DNA of 64,000 bases from Porphyromonas asaccharolytica DSM 20707. Its GTDB lineage: Bacteria; Bacteroidota; Bacteroidia; Bacteroidales; Porphyromonadaceae. The DNA is taken from assembly GCF_000212375.1 (NCBI RefSeq), contig NC_015501.1, forward strand, positions 992,001-1,056,000. Reading direction: 5' to 3'. The number at the start of each line of letters is the position of its first letter. Position 1 is the stretch's first letter. The notes beneath the pieces were generated by a model. That model worked only from the letters and a program-made list of their open reading frames with translations. It ran no database searches and was not told where the DNA came from. Of this stretch, positions 8,588 to 15,906 are shown in pieces. Made by a program: the position numbers and the translations under genes.

Positions 8588-9058
8588 TCACTCTGCAGCG
8601 GGACGGCGATGCTTAACAGCGACCATCTTGCCACGAGCGGTGATGCGCTCGCCACAGTGCAGCTCGAGTGATAGGATGACTTTACGATCGGTCACCTCTA
8701 CGGGGTAAGCACGGATCTCTAGCTCGACACCCATCGGAGTCGGAGCGAGGTAGTCCACCTCTAGATGTGCGGTGATGAAGCGCTGGAGGCTCTCAGCCGT
8801 CAGCTCCTCCTCGTGAGCTGCTAAGTAAAGAGCAGCGGCTGCGGCTGTGCCGTGGCAGTCGAAGAGCATGGCGATGAAGCCTCCGTATAGGTTGTCGGGG
8901 ACCCCGCCTGTGTAGACAGCATCGGGCGTGTGATGGCAGTAACAGTAAGCGTGATCGTCGCTGAGATAGCTCTTGAGATGCAGACCGTAAGGGTGTGCTG
9001 CTCCACAGCCCCAGCAGTGGCTGTACTCGGGAGCGTAGAGGTCTTGGATGGCGGACAT
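8588..9058 (-). CDS. PaaI-type hotdog-fold thioesterase
   Basis: A 156-residue protein with the hotdog fold of acyl-CoA thioesterases. Seen: an N-terminal CWGCG motif (15-19) found in a subgroup of these enzymes, then GGVPDNLYGGFIAMLFDCHGTAAA, which matches the conserved HGG...D/E helix region with Asp in the active-site position, and a beta-strand-rich second half. It would hydrolyse an acyl-CoA or similar thioester in the cytoplasm, with unknown substrate. It lies 42 bp after mltD in the same direction and may belong to the par/mlt transcript. Confidence 0.8.
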   Translation of the reverse strand: MSAIQDLYAPEYSHCWGCGAAHPYGLHLKSYLSDDHAYCYCHHTPDAVYTGGVPDNLYGGFIAMLFDCHGTAAAAALYLAAHEEELTAESLQRFITAHLEVDYLAPTPMGVELEIRAYPVEVTDRKVILSLELHCGERITARGKMVAVKHRRPAAE

Positions 9059-9100
9059 ACTGGACTTTAGAAGTTAGAGATTAGACTTTAGAGGTTAGAT

Positions 9101-10465
9101 TTATTTGGGGATCTTCAGTCGTTGTCCAGGTCGAAGTTTGGGATTACGACCTTTGAGTCCGTTGGCTCGCTTGAGGGCAGCGACAGAGACCCCATGTCGC
9201 TTGGCAATCTTGGCAAGACTGTCGCCACGACGTACTTTATAAGTCTTGTAGCGAGCTTTGGTAGCTTTGCTCTTTTGTGTGGGAGCGGGTGCTTGCTTGA
9301 TCTCTTCTCGCGCTTCGGATATTTGCTTGGATAGCTCCTCCTTATGATTACGTCGCAGGTAGATGAGCGCCTCATCGAGTCGTGAGATGCCTTTTAGTGG
9401 TAGTCGGATGGTGTAGGGTGTCGCTCCAGCGGCGGGGATGACTCCTCGCTTGTATTGCGGGTTGAGTGTGCGTATCTGTTCGGTGGGTATGCCTGTGCTT
9501 TGAGAGATCTGGGCAAAGGTGAGCGGTATCTGCACGGCTAGCGTGTCGGTCGCAAGCGGCATAGACTGTGCCTGTGGACAGATGTTGTGCTCGTTGTGGT
9601 AGTAGCAGGCGTAATAGGCTCCGATGAAAAGCGGAATGTAGTTGCGTGTCTCACGGGGTAGATAGGGATAGACTCCCCAGAAGGTGTTCTTCCCCCCAGA
9701 GCGTCGGATGGCTTTGGTGACATTGCCCGGACCGCAGTTGTACGCAGCGATAGCTAGGAGCCAATTGTCAAAGAGCCCGTAGAGCTGCTTGAGATAGATC
9801 GCCGCTGCTTCAGTACTCTTATAAACGTCAAATCGCTCGTCGACAAGGCTATTGATCGTTAACCCCAAGCTGCGTCCCGTGGGGAGCATCAGTTGCCAAA
9901 GTCCAGAAGCGCCAGCAGGTGAAACGGCAAAGGGATTGAGCGCTGACTCTATGACTGTGAGGTAAACCAGCTCGACCGGTAGTCCGTTACGGTCGAAGAT
10001 CTCCTCCATAATGGGGAAGTAGTAGTCTCCGAGAGCGAGGATGACACGTATCAGCCGAGGACGGTCAGAGATGTAGGTAGCTATACCCTCCTTGACCATA
10101 GCGTTGTAGGGGATCGGTATGACGGTAGGTAGAGCCTTCAGTCGTGAGATCAGTACGGAATCACTCAGTGAGCGAATGTCTTCTGTCTTGTAGGAGCCGC
10201 ACGGCACCTCAAAGCGTTGCTGTGTCGCATAGCCCGTACGCCAGGTCTCCATGAGCAGACCTAGATCAGTGTCAAGACTCTTCGGCAGACTCTCCCGGAG
10301 CTCTTTGCGAGCTGTGACAGCGTCTAGCTCGATGGCGCCCTCCGTGTCTACACTGTCCAGGGATTCATACCAGGGTGCCGCTGCTAGGAGTGTTGGCAAG
10401 CAACAAATGAGAATTATATAGGTCGTGATTCTGACACAAGCGTGTCTCAGGATAGGGGTCTTCAT
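9101..10465 (-). CDS. mltD: Membrane-bound lytic murein transglycosylase D-like, LysM-containing
   Basis: A 454-residue exported enzyme that cleaves peptidoglycan glycan strands without water, leaving 1,6-anhydroMurNAc ends. A signal segment lies at about 12-29. The lysozyme-like catalytic domain (about 150-290) has the catalytic Glu173 in VIESALNPFAVSPAGASG and GLWQLM at 188-193, both hallmarks of SLT domains. AAYNCGPGNV follows. A C-terminal LysM domain (about 408-454, YKVRRGDSLAKIAKRHGVS) binds peptidoglycan. The linker (about 375-405) is rich in Lys, Ala, Pro and Gln. The order parA, parB, DUF5683, mltD is one I recall from other Bacteroidota genomes. Confidence 0.92.
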   Translation of the reverse strand: MKTPILRHACVRITTYIILICCLPTLLAAAPWYESLDSVDTEGAIELDAVTARKELRESLPKSLDTDLGLLMETWRTGYATQQRFEVPCGSYKTEDIRSLSDSVLISRLKALPTVIPIPYNAMVKEGIATYISDRPRLIRVILALGDYYFPIMEEIFDRNGLPVELVYLTVIESALNPFAVSPAGASGLWQLMLPTGRSLGLTINSLVDERFDVYKSTEAAAIYLKQLYGLFDNWLLAIAAYNCGPGNVTKAIRRSGGKNTFWGVYPYLPRETRNYIPLFIGAYYACYYHNEHNICPQAQSMPLATDTLAVQIPLTFAQISQSTGIPTEQIRTLNPQYKRGVIPAAGATPYTIRLPLKGISRLDEALIYLRRNHKEELSKQISEAREEIKQAPAPTQKSKATKARYKTYKVRRGDSLAKIAKRHGVSVAALKRANGLKGRNPKLRPGQRLKIPK

Positions 10466-10479
10466 AAAGAGTTTTTTGT

Positions 10480-11334
10480 CTAAAAACGCACAGAGGCACC
10501 GACCATCACACTTTGAGGTCGAGGCCCTGAAGGCTTGTCACGTAGTCCCTCGCCCATATCGATCGTGAGCTGTGGGGACACATTAAAGTAGTATAGCTCC
10601 GCATCGACATAAGCGTCTAGCGCTGAGAGGAGATAGAGTGCCGCCGAGATGACGATACTCAGGTCTCTACTCTCCTTGTACTGCTTGGAGCCACGCTCTA
10701 GACGCGAGCGTAGGTTACCATCGGAGACATATTTAGTAGGATCAGCACCAGGCGGTATAAAGGCTTGCCAGGAGGTGTGATCGAGCGGATTCTCGCTCAG
10801 CAGATCAGCGTAGGCGGTGTGGTACTCGTGGTAGAGTCGCTGATTCCAAGTAATCGCATAGACACCAGCAGTCATAGCTGAGAGTACGATCGGTATCTTC
10901 CAGTAGCGCTGATTGTAGAGCTGACCGCCGCCAGGTACGATGGAGCAGATGAGAGCTACGCCCGAGTTGGGGTAGCGTGTGAACCACCTGGCCATCTTAT
11001 GGATAAAAGGTACGCCTCTCGATTGCTTGGTCACTTGCGCCGCAGTGGTACGCTGCAAAGCTTCAGGCGAACTCGCAGGCATCGTTGCCGTTGTGGTAGA
11101 GTCTCCAGCAACTTGACGCTTCGCCTGGGTAGCTGTCGGGACGGAGACCTGTTCGCTCGAAGCTTTCGTGCGGAGCGTGTCGGACAGACTCGTGCCCAAC
11201 GTGTCGACCGCCACCGTAGTCGTGTCTTGTGACATTACGAGTGCGGTCGCATGGAGAGCCGTGCCACTGTAGCAAGCTATAGCGCAGCTCATCACGAGGA
11301 CGAGTAGTGAGCGGGTCAGAGCAGTGCGGAGCAT
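10480..11334 (-). CDS. DUF5683 domain membrane protein
   Basis: A 284-residue envelope protein of unknown function. A signal or anchor segment (about 8-35) is followed by a Ser/Thr-rich linker (about 36-105). The DUF5683 core then contains SIVPGGGQLYNQRYWK with adjacent hydrophobic helices, a pattern that defines the family. The C-terminus (PQSVMVGASVRF) ends in Phe, as many outer-membrane-associated strands do. It is encoded between parB and mltD with gaps of 15 and 14 bp. The context suggests a link to cell-wall growth or chromosome segregation, but this is only inference. Confidence 0.8.
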   Translation of the reverse strand: MLRTALTRSLLVLVMSCAIACYSGTALHATALVMSQDTTTVAVDTLGTSLSDTLRTKASSEQVSVPTATQAKRQVAGDSTTTATMPASSPEALQRTTAAQVTKQSRGVPFIHKMARWFTRYPNSGVALICSIVPGGGQLYNQRYWKIPIVLSAMTAGVYAITWNQRLYHEYHTAYADLLSENPLDHTSWQAFIPPGADPTKYVSDGNLRSRLERGSKQYKESRDLSIVISAALYLLSALDAYVDAELYYFNVSPQLTIDMGEGLRDKPSGPRPQSVMVGASVRF

Positions 11335-11349
11335 CTCTTAGGCTGCTGA

Positions 11350-12246
11350 CTAGTGGTTAGCTCCGCCCTCTAGGATCGAGCAGATCTCTATGAGCTGCTC
11401 CTCAGAGCTAAAGGGGATCGTGATGCTTCCCTTACCGCTCTCCTTACAGCGTAGGGAGACCTTCGTACCGAAGAAGCTACTCAGCTGCTTAGCTAGAGGA
11501 GCATAATCATTGCCATGGGAAGCGAGCTTGGAGAGCGTCTGTCTCTTCTTGCTCGCTTGTGTAGTTTCTTGGCTCGGCTCTTGCATCTCATTGGCTAGAG
11601 CCTCTACCTGTCGCACACTCAGATGCTCCGAGAGCGTGGTCTGGTAAAGCTTCAGCTGCTGTGCTGGGTCGGTCAGGCTCAGTATGGCACGAGCGTGACC
11701 CATGTCGATCTTCTTCTCCGTCAGTCCCAGCTGCACCTCTGCGGGCAGGCGCAGGAGACGCAGGTAGTTACTGATCGAGGAGCGCGTCTTGCCTACCTTC
11801 TTTGCGAGCTCCTCTTGCGTCCCCTCAGAGTGCTCTAGGAGACGCTTGTAGGTGAGTGCTATCTCGATAGCGTTGAGGTCTTCGCGCTGGATGTTTTCGA
11901 TTAGTGCCATCTCGACCACCTTCTCGTCATCAGCCTTGACGATGTATGCCGGGATAGAGGTCAGGTTGGCCAGCTTAGAGGCACGCCAGCGACGCTCACC
12001 CGATATGATGAGATGCCGTCCATCGGTCAGCTCCCGCACCGTGATAGGCTGCACGATGCCGAGGGCACGTATGGAGGCCGCCAGCTCCTCGAGACTCTCT
12101 GGGTCAAAGTGCCTACGAGGTTGATCTGGATTAGGTTCGATCTGGTCGATAGCTATCTCGCTAATGCTAGAGGAGTTGCTCATATCTCCGAGTAGAGCGT
12201 CTAGTCCTCTGCCTATTACTTTGTTCTCTTTCTTCTTGTTCGTCAT
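11350..12246 (-). CDS. parB: Chromosome partitioning protein ParB
   Basis: A 298-residue ParB/Spo0J protein that binds parS centromere sites and spreads along DNA as a CTP-dependent clamp. Seen: the N-terminal ParB/CTPase domain with IEPNPDQPRR (36-45), the conserved nucleotide motif GERRWRA (83-89), then a helix-turn-helix around QEELAKKVGKTRSSISNYLRL (about 128-150) and a C-terminal dimerisation region. The ATG at 12246 begins a lysine-rich N-terminus typical of chromosomal ParB. It lies 24 bp after parA, so it is part of one operon. No canonical parS was found in the window (see findings). Confidence 0.95.
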   Translation of the reverse strand: MTNKKKENKVIGRGLDALLGDMSNSSSISEIAIDQIEPNPDQPRRHFDPESLEELAASIRALGIVQPITVRELTDGRHLIISGERRWRASKLANLTSIPAYIVKADDEKVVEMALIENIQREDLNAIEIALTYKRLLEHSEGTQEELAKKVGKTRSSISNYLRLLRLPAEVQLGLTEKKIDMGHARAILSLTDPAQQLKLYQTTLSEHLSVRQVEALANEMQEPSQETTQASKKRQTLSKLASHGNDYAPLAKQLSSFFGTKVSLRCKESGKGSITIPFSSEEQLIEICSILEGGANH

Positions 12247-12270
12247 GATGATCGTGGGGGTAGGGTGTGT

Positions 12271-13050
12271 TTATAGCGCAGCACGCTGAGCCGTGCGACG
12301 GATCAGCTCCTCGGCCAGCTGAAGGTGATTGATCGCCCCCTTGCTGTCGGCATCATATAGGAGTGCCGGCAAGCCGTGGCTAGGGGCCTCGCTTAGCTTG
12401 ACATTGCGCTGTATGACCGTGTCGAAGACAAGCTGCCCGAAGTGCTCCTTGACCTCATCGTACACCTGATTAGCCAGTCGCAGACGGCTATCGTACATAG
12501 TGAGGAGAAAGCCTTCGATCTCTAGCGCCGGGTTGAGCCGGCTCTTGATAATACGTATCGTGTTGAGGAGCTTAGAGATACCCTCTAGTGCAAAGTACTC
12601 GCACTGCACGGGGATGATCACCGCATGACTAGCGACTAGAGCATTGACCGTGATGATGCCGAGTGAGGGCGAGCAGTCGATGAGGATGTAGTCATACTGA
12701 TCCACGACAGGGCGGAGCATCTCTCTCATGACTGTCTCGCGATCCTTGAGCTGGAGCATCTCTATCTCTGCTCCGACCAGGTCAATGTGTGAGGGGAGTA
12801 TGAAGAGATTGTCCACATGCGTGGGGCGCACCACCTTGTCGAGCGGTAGTCCACCAATGAGACACTCGTAGATAGTCTCGCTGAGGGTCGTGGAGTTGAC
12901 GCCCAGTCCCGACGAAGCGTTTGCCTGCGGGTCGGCATCGACGACGAGCACCTTCTTCTCGAGTACAGCCAGAGAGGCTGCGAGGTTGATCGTAGTGGTT
13001 GTTTTGCCGACTCCACCCTTCTGATTAGCAAGAGAGATGATTCTACCCAT
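12271..13050 (-). CDS. parA: Chromosome partitioning ATPase ParA
   Basis: A 259-residue Soj/ParA ATPase that moves ParB-parS complexes over the nucleoid. The deviant Walker A motif KGGVGKTT is at 10-17, with VVDADPQANASSGLG at about 37-51 and DYILIDCSPSLG at about 118-129. Its short length without an N-terminal helix-turn-helix marks a chromosomal-type ParA. It is the first gene of the par operon, 28 bp after a -7 box. Confidence 0.95.
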   Translation of the reverse strand: MGRIISLANQKGGVGKTTTTINLAASLAVLEKKVLVVDADPQANASSGLGVNSTTLSETIYECLIGGLPLDKVVRPTHVDNLFILPSHIDLVGAEIEMLQLKDRETVMREMLRPVVDQYDYILIDCSPSLGIITVNALVASHAVIIPVQCEYFALEGISKLLNTIRIIKSRLNPALEIEGFLLTMYDSRLRLANQVYDEVKEHFGQLVFDTVIQRNVKLSEAPSHGLPALLYDADSKGAINHLQLAEELIRRTAQRAAL

Positions 13051-13077
13051 GATACATATCAGTCATAAATAACGCGT

Positions 13078-13085
13078 CAAAGCTA
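13078..13085 (-). promoter_or_regulatory. -7 box (TAnnTTTG) for parAB
   Basis: The minus strand reads TAGCTTTG 28 bp before the parA ATG, which would give a short leader. Confidence 0.5.
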
Positions 13086-13262
13086 CAGAATAATCTAGAC
13101 ATAGACGCTTAGTTGTTGATAACTTGGATTCCTCAGAATCGCGGCAAAGCGAGACGCAAAGCGGTTTGTAGAGGTGCAAAGACGAGTAACGATAAAGTAG
13201 GGACGCACGGAAGTGTCTAGCGGGAGGGCATCCGTTGTAGTACTGTGATACGTGTAACGATT

Positions 13263-13354
13263 TGTAGGAACGCACGGCCCGTGCGTCCGTTGCGTCAAGG
13301 GTTACAGTGTCGGGGCTTTAATGGGAACGGACGCACAGACCGTGTGTCCCTACA
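13263..13354. repeat. Imperfect inverted repeat, GGACGCACGG family
   Basis: Two 29-nt arms (13263-13291 and 13326-13354) are reverse complements with about four mismatches. Each arm is itself nearly palindromic (for example CGCACGGCCCGTGCG). A third partial arm (TAGGGACGCACGG) lies near 13198. The structure resembles a small palindromic repeat element and no coding sequence is present. Confidence 0.75.
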
Positions 13355-13406
13355 GATCGAGGTTACAGCGTTTGATGAATGGAATTGTCGTGCTGACGTA
13401 GCTTGT

Positions 13407-13486
13407 GTAGGGGCGGACCTGCGTGTCCGCCCGCAGAATAGACTGCGCTCAGGTGAGGACGGGCGGACACGCAGGTCCGCCCCTAC
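13407..13486. repeat. Perfect 27-bp inverted repeat, GGGGCGGACCTGCGTGTCC family
   Basis: The arms at 13407-13433 and 13460-13486 are perfect reverse complements separated by 26 bases. Each arm holds a nested palindrome (GGGCGGAC...GTCCGCCC). It is GC-rich compared with its surroundings and lies about 55 bp from the neighbouring palindrome. It could form a very stable hairpin. No T-tract follows, so it is not a classic terminator. Confidence 0.8.
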
Positions 13487-13644
13487 GGTGGATGCTTCCA
13501 CCCCGCCGAGCGGTTCACCCGAAGAGAAGTCGACTGAGTTTCCGAAACGAGAAAAAACTTCGCATTTTACTTGCATATGAACTTAGAAAGCAAAGGGTTA
13601 CTCGTATTGTGCTGTTTTTGAGACGGATATGAGTTTCAAAAGCT

Positions 13645-13776
13645 GTTCCCCGTTTGGAACTAAAAAGTTCCAAGGGAGGAACTCTTCGGTTCCAGCGGAG
13701 GAATTCGAGATTTCCTACGGAGGAAAATAAAGTTTCCAGCGTTGGAAATTTATTTTTCCAAGGGAGGAAACTTTTG
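13645..13776. repeat. 22-nt tandem array, six units (TTCC...GGAA core)
   Basis: There are six consecutive units of exactly 22 nt: 13645-13666, 13667-13688, 13689-13710, 13711-13732, 13733-13754 and 13755-13776. The common pattern is (G/T)TTCC-N6-GGAA followed by a variable AT-rich tail; the middle is most often ANGGGAGGAA or similar. Every unit is a short interrupted palindrome. The array lies in the 960-bp gene-free stretch upstream of parAB. It shares the 22-nt period of the CACGTG elements at 35.5, 41.5 and 60.4 kb but has a different core. No spacers of unique sequence are present, so it is not CRISPR. Confidence 0.8.
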
Positions 13777-13835
13777 GGAAAGCAGATCGGCGACTTCCCC
13801 GCCCCTGGGGGAGCGGTCAGAAAGCCCTATAAGCA

Positions 13836-13871
13836 AGTAGCCCCACTCGGTGTGAACCAAGCGGGGCTACT
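13836..13871 (-). terminator. Duplicate copy of the hsp20 terminator hairpin
   Basis: AGTAGCCCC pairs with GGGGCTACT. The sequence is almost identical to 15231-15266, exactly 1395 bp away. The T-tract is weaker here (ACTTGCTT on the minus strand) than in the intact copy. Confidence 0.65.
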
Positions 13872-13934
13872 AGGTGTGTTAGATTTTTATGGTGAGACTA
13901 GAGCGATAGGCTCAGGTCTAGCGGTGTGGTGCTA

Positions 13935-14010
13935 TTACTCGATAGCGATAGAGCGACGAGCCTTCTGCTGCTCCTCCTTGTGGTGGCGCTCCATCGTGAT
14001 GACTAGATCG
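13935..14010 (-). pseudogene. hsp20 remnant (C-terminal end with internal deletion)
   Basis: Read on the minus strand this stretch encodes DLVITMERHHKEEQ joined to QKARRSIAIE and a stop. The intact hsp20 has DLVISMERHHEEEQ near its middle and QQKARRSIAIE at its end, so the segment between them is missing. The junction lies in the similar sequences GAGGAGCAGCA and GAGGATCAACA of the parent gene, which suggests deletion by short homology. The homology continues through the stop codon and terminator to 13836. Upstream it ends at about 14010, where the stop codon of the next gene begins. Confidence 0.8.
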
Positions 14011-14012
14011 TA

Positions 14013-14885
14013 CTATAGTTTGATGGTTTTGTTATCTACTTGGAGGATATAGTGAGCTATATCTAAGGTGGTCGGCAGTGTTAAGGTTGTACTGCCTAGA
14101 GCCTCTTCAGAAATAAAAAACTCTCCTGATAAGCTATGCAGTCGAATCTGATGTTCTTCCAAATCCTGAAATGTTATCTGCAAGGCAGATGAAGAGGTTA
14201 AGGTCATAGTAAAAGACGACCCTTTAGAAGTAGGGGAGGAGTTTGAGGTAAAGAGCTTTCTCAAAGATAAAGGGGACGATGCTATTACCGCATCCTTTTT
14301 ATGTACGTATAGTGTGACGAGGATGTCATCAAATTCATAAGGACACAGTTTATGAATAGGAGTAAGAGCATATGTCGCAAGGTCATTTACTTCTATACTC
14401 TCACTCAGAGATGTCTTTACAATCTTTCCATCATAAAGATATGCCTGTCCTATTTGGACATACTCTATAGGGAGGGTGTACCAATTCCCTTCTGGAGTGA
14501 CTTCTATTTCTAATAGGCACCCGTTTTCGTCCCCTATACATCCAGCCAATTGAAGCCCCCTCGTTTGCTCGGAGACGGTTAGGTTGTCACCCCACATCTT
14601 GGTGGCATGCTCTAGTACCTCTTTGTACCCCATCTTCATCGGGGCATCATCCTTGTAGACGAGATTTATCTGGAGAGGCTTCCCTCGTTGCATATTTCTC
14701 ATAGAGAGTTGTTGCACCTTACGAGGTGAATAGGCCTCAGTAGGTGTCGTTGCGTTAGAGCTGACAAGACCGTAGATCTGTAGCTCTGTCTGTTGGGCAT
14801 ATGAGAGGAGGTGGAGTGAGAGGAGTAGCCACCCACACAACAGGGAGCATCGGAGAGATTTATGAGCTTTCATACGGAGACACAT
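14013..14885 (-). CDS. Secreted protein of unknown function, possible T9SS sorting tail
   Basis: I do not recognise this 290-residue protein. It begins with a signal peptide (hydrophobic LLCGWLLLSLHLLSYAQ), and the Met at residue 5 is an alternative start. The middle has a few Cys residues (CIGDENGCLLE) and beta-rich segments. The last 55 residues (IRLHSLSGEFF..., then YILQVDNKTIKL) weakly resemble a type A T9SS C-terminal sorting domain, with a G after a beta strand and a short lysine-containing final strand. Base composition looks more AT-rich than the flanking genes. The gene ends within 3 bp of the hsp20 remnant, so it appears to have been inserted into, or recombined with, a duplicated hsp20. 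Confidence 0.6.
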   Translation of the reverse strand: MCLRMKAHKSLRCSLLCGWLLLSLHLLSYAQQTELQIYGLVSSNATTPTEAYSPRKVQQLSMRNMQRGKPLQINLVYKDDAPMKMGYKEVLEHATKMWGDNLTVSEQTRGLQLAGCIGDENGCLLEIEVTPEGNWYTLPIEYVQIGQAYLYDGKIVKTSLSESIEVNDLATYALTPIHKLCPYEFDDILVTLYVHKKDAVIASSPLSLRKLFTSNSSPTSKGSSFTMTLTSSSALQITFQDLEEHQIRLHSLSGEFFISEEALGSTTLTLPTTLDIAHYILQVDNKTIKL

Positions 14886-15187
14886 CTTGTTTACGCCAAC
14901 TAAGATACAAAAAATGAATTGTAGAGGTTTTGGGGCTTGTGTAACAGGGCAATAGCATTAGAAGTTTGAAGCATATTGCTCTTTAGGGTGGTGCGAGCTA
15001 TGGATTTGGTGTCCTACAGATTTTGGTTGCTTCAGTTCTTGGGGGCTGTTGATACGTTTGCAGGATAGAATCTTTCGTTGAATGCTCTAGAGGGCAGTAG
15101 CGAGTAGCCTCACTTGTCATACTTATTACCTTTGCATCGTCTATAGCCTATGAGGCGACAGTGTAACGGCAGGACTTTGACCCAAAA
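14886..15187. other. Intergenic stretch, no feature recognised
   Basis: No ORF with family resemblance, no strong hairpin and no clear promoter box was found in these roughly 300 bases upstream of the secreted-protein gene. Confidence 0.5.
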
Positions 15188-15214
15188 GAGCCTGTTGGCT
15201 TTTTCAACAGTCTC
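15188..15214. repeat. Relic of the MITE end found at 60.77 kb
   Basis: GAGCCTGTTGGC...CAACAGTCTC matches, with a few changes, the right-end hairpin of the MITE at 60769-60795 (GAGACTGTTGAC...CAACAGTCTC). No second end or target duplication is visible here. Confidence 0.5.
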
Positions 15215-15230
15215 CTCAGGGGCGAAAAGT

Positions 15231-15266
15231 AGTAGCCCCACTCGGTGCGAACCAAGCGGGGCTACT
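15231..15266 (-). terminator. Rho-independent terminator of hsp20
   Basis: A 9-bp stem, AGTAGCCCC/GGGGCTACT, followed on the minus strand by ACTTTTCGCC. It lies 64 bp after the hsp20 stop. Confidence 0.7.
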
Positions 15267-15329
15267 AGGTGTGTTAGATTTTTATGGTAAGACTAGAGCG
15301 ATAGGCTCAGGTCTAGCGGTGTGGTGCTA

Positions 15330-15761
15330 TTACTCGATAGCGATAGAGCGACGAGCCTTCTGTTGATCCTCTTCGCTGATCTTGGGGATCGAGAGGGTGA
15401 GGACGCCATCGGCCATGCGTGCCTGGATGCGCTCCTCGTCGACATTGTCTGGAAGTATGAGGGTCTGCTCGAACTTGCTGTAGGAGAACTCGCGACGTAG
15501 GTAGCGGCTCTGCTCGTTGTCGTGCTGCTCCTCCTCGTGGTGGCGCTCCATGGAGATGACTAGGTCATGCTCCTCGTTGATCTCGATGTTGAAGTCTTCG
15601 CGCTTCATGCCCGGAGCTGCTAGCTCTACGCAAAATTCGTTGGGAGTCTCTAGTACGTTGATAGCGGGCGCTGTGGCGTTAGGGCGTATCATCCAGTTGT
15701 TGTCTAGTAGGTCGCTCCATAGAGCTGGCATCCAGTTGTTGTCTCTTCTTGATAGTGTCAT
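15330..15761 (-). CDS. Small heat-shock protein, Hsp20/alpha-crystallin family
   Basis: A 143-residue ATP-independent chaperone that binds unfolding proteins under heat stress. After a short N-terminal arm (about 1-35) the alpha-crystallin domain contains VELAAPGMKREDFNIEI (about 43-59), HDLVISMERH, YLRREFSYSKFEQTLILPDNVD and ADGVLTLSIPK (about 118-128). The C-terminal SIAIE supplies the I-x-I motif used for oligomer assembly. Upstream there is a long leader, a hairpin and a GACAA/TTGTC palindrome shared with clpB. A broken duplicate of its 3' end and terminator lies 1395 bp away. Confidence 0.93.
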   Translation of the reverse strand: MTLSRRDNNWMPALWSDLLDNNWMIRPNATAPAINVLETPNEFCVELAAPGMKREDFNIEINEEHDLVISMERHHEEEQHDNEQSRYLRREFSYSKFEQTLILPDNVDEERIQARMADGVLTLSIPKISEEDQQKARRSIAIE

Positions 15762-15800
15762 AGTAGTATTGATTTTAATAGGTGTTTATATGCTTACTCT

Positions 15801-15835
15801 GTGCAGGGCTTCCGATCTCTCGGGGTGACCTGCAC
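15801..15835 (-). promoter_or_regulatory. Hairpin in the hsp20 leader
   Basis: GTGCAGG (15801-15807) pairs with CCTGCAC (15829-15835), and an inner CCGA/TCGG stem is nested inside. It would lie in the 5' untranslated region about 40-75 bases before the ATG. It does not cover the start codon, so it is not a clear RNA thermometer. Confidence 0.45.
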
Positions 15836-15871
15836 TAACTATCTAGCAAAGGGTAAGCCAACGACTGGAAG

Positions 15872-15888
15872 TGCGACAATTTGTCGCA
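15872..15888. promoter_or_regulatory. Candidate heat-shock operator of hsp20
   Basis: A perfect 17-bp palindrome, TGCGACAATTTGTCGCA, lies 19 bp upstream of a -7-like box (minus strand TACCCTTTG, 15855-15847). The same core occurs upstream of clpB at 49202-49212. It differs from the CIRCE and HAIR heat-shock operators. Confidence 0.6.
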
Positions 15889-15906
15889 AATGGGTGACTG
15901 GCGAGG

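Noticed and set aside
13051-13640. Canonical parS or replication origin near parAB
   Set aside because: No TGTTTCACGTGAAACA-like site and no cluster of DnaA boxes could be found.
13645-13776. CRISPR array
   Set aside because: The units are directly adjacent with a 22-nt period and no unique spacers, and no cas genes are present in the window.
13654-14052. Plus-strand ORF of 132 residues across the repeat array
   Set aside because: It runs through the 22-nt array, the terminator copy and the antisense of the hsp20 remnant, with no family resemblance.
15801-15835. RNA thermometer controlling hsp20
   Set aside because: The hairpin is stable but does not pair with the start codon region, so there is no direct support for a temperature switch.
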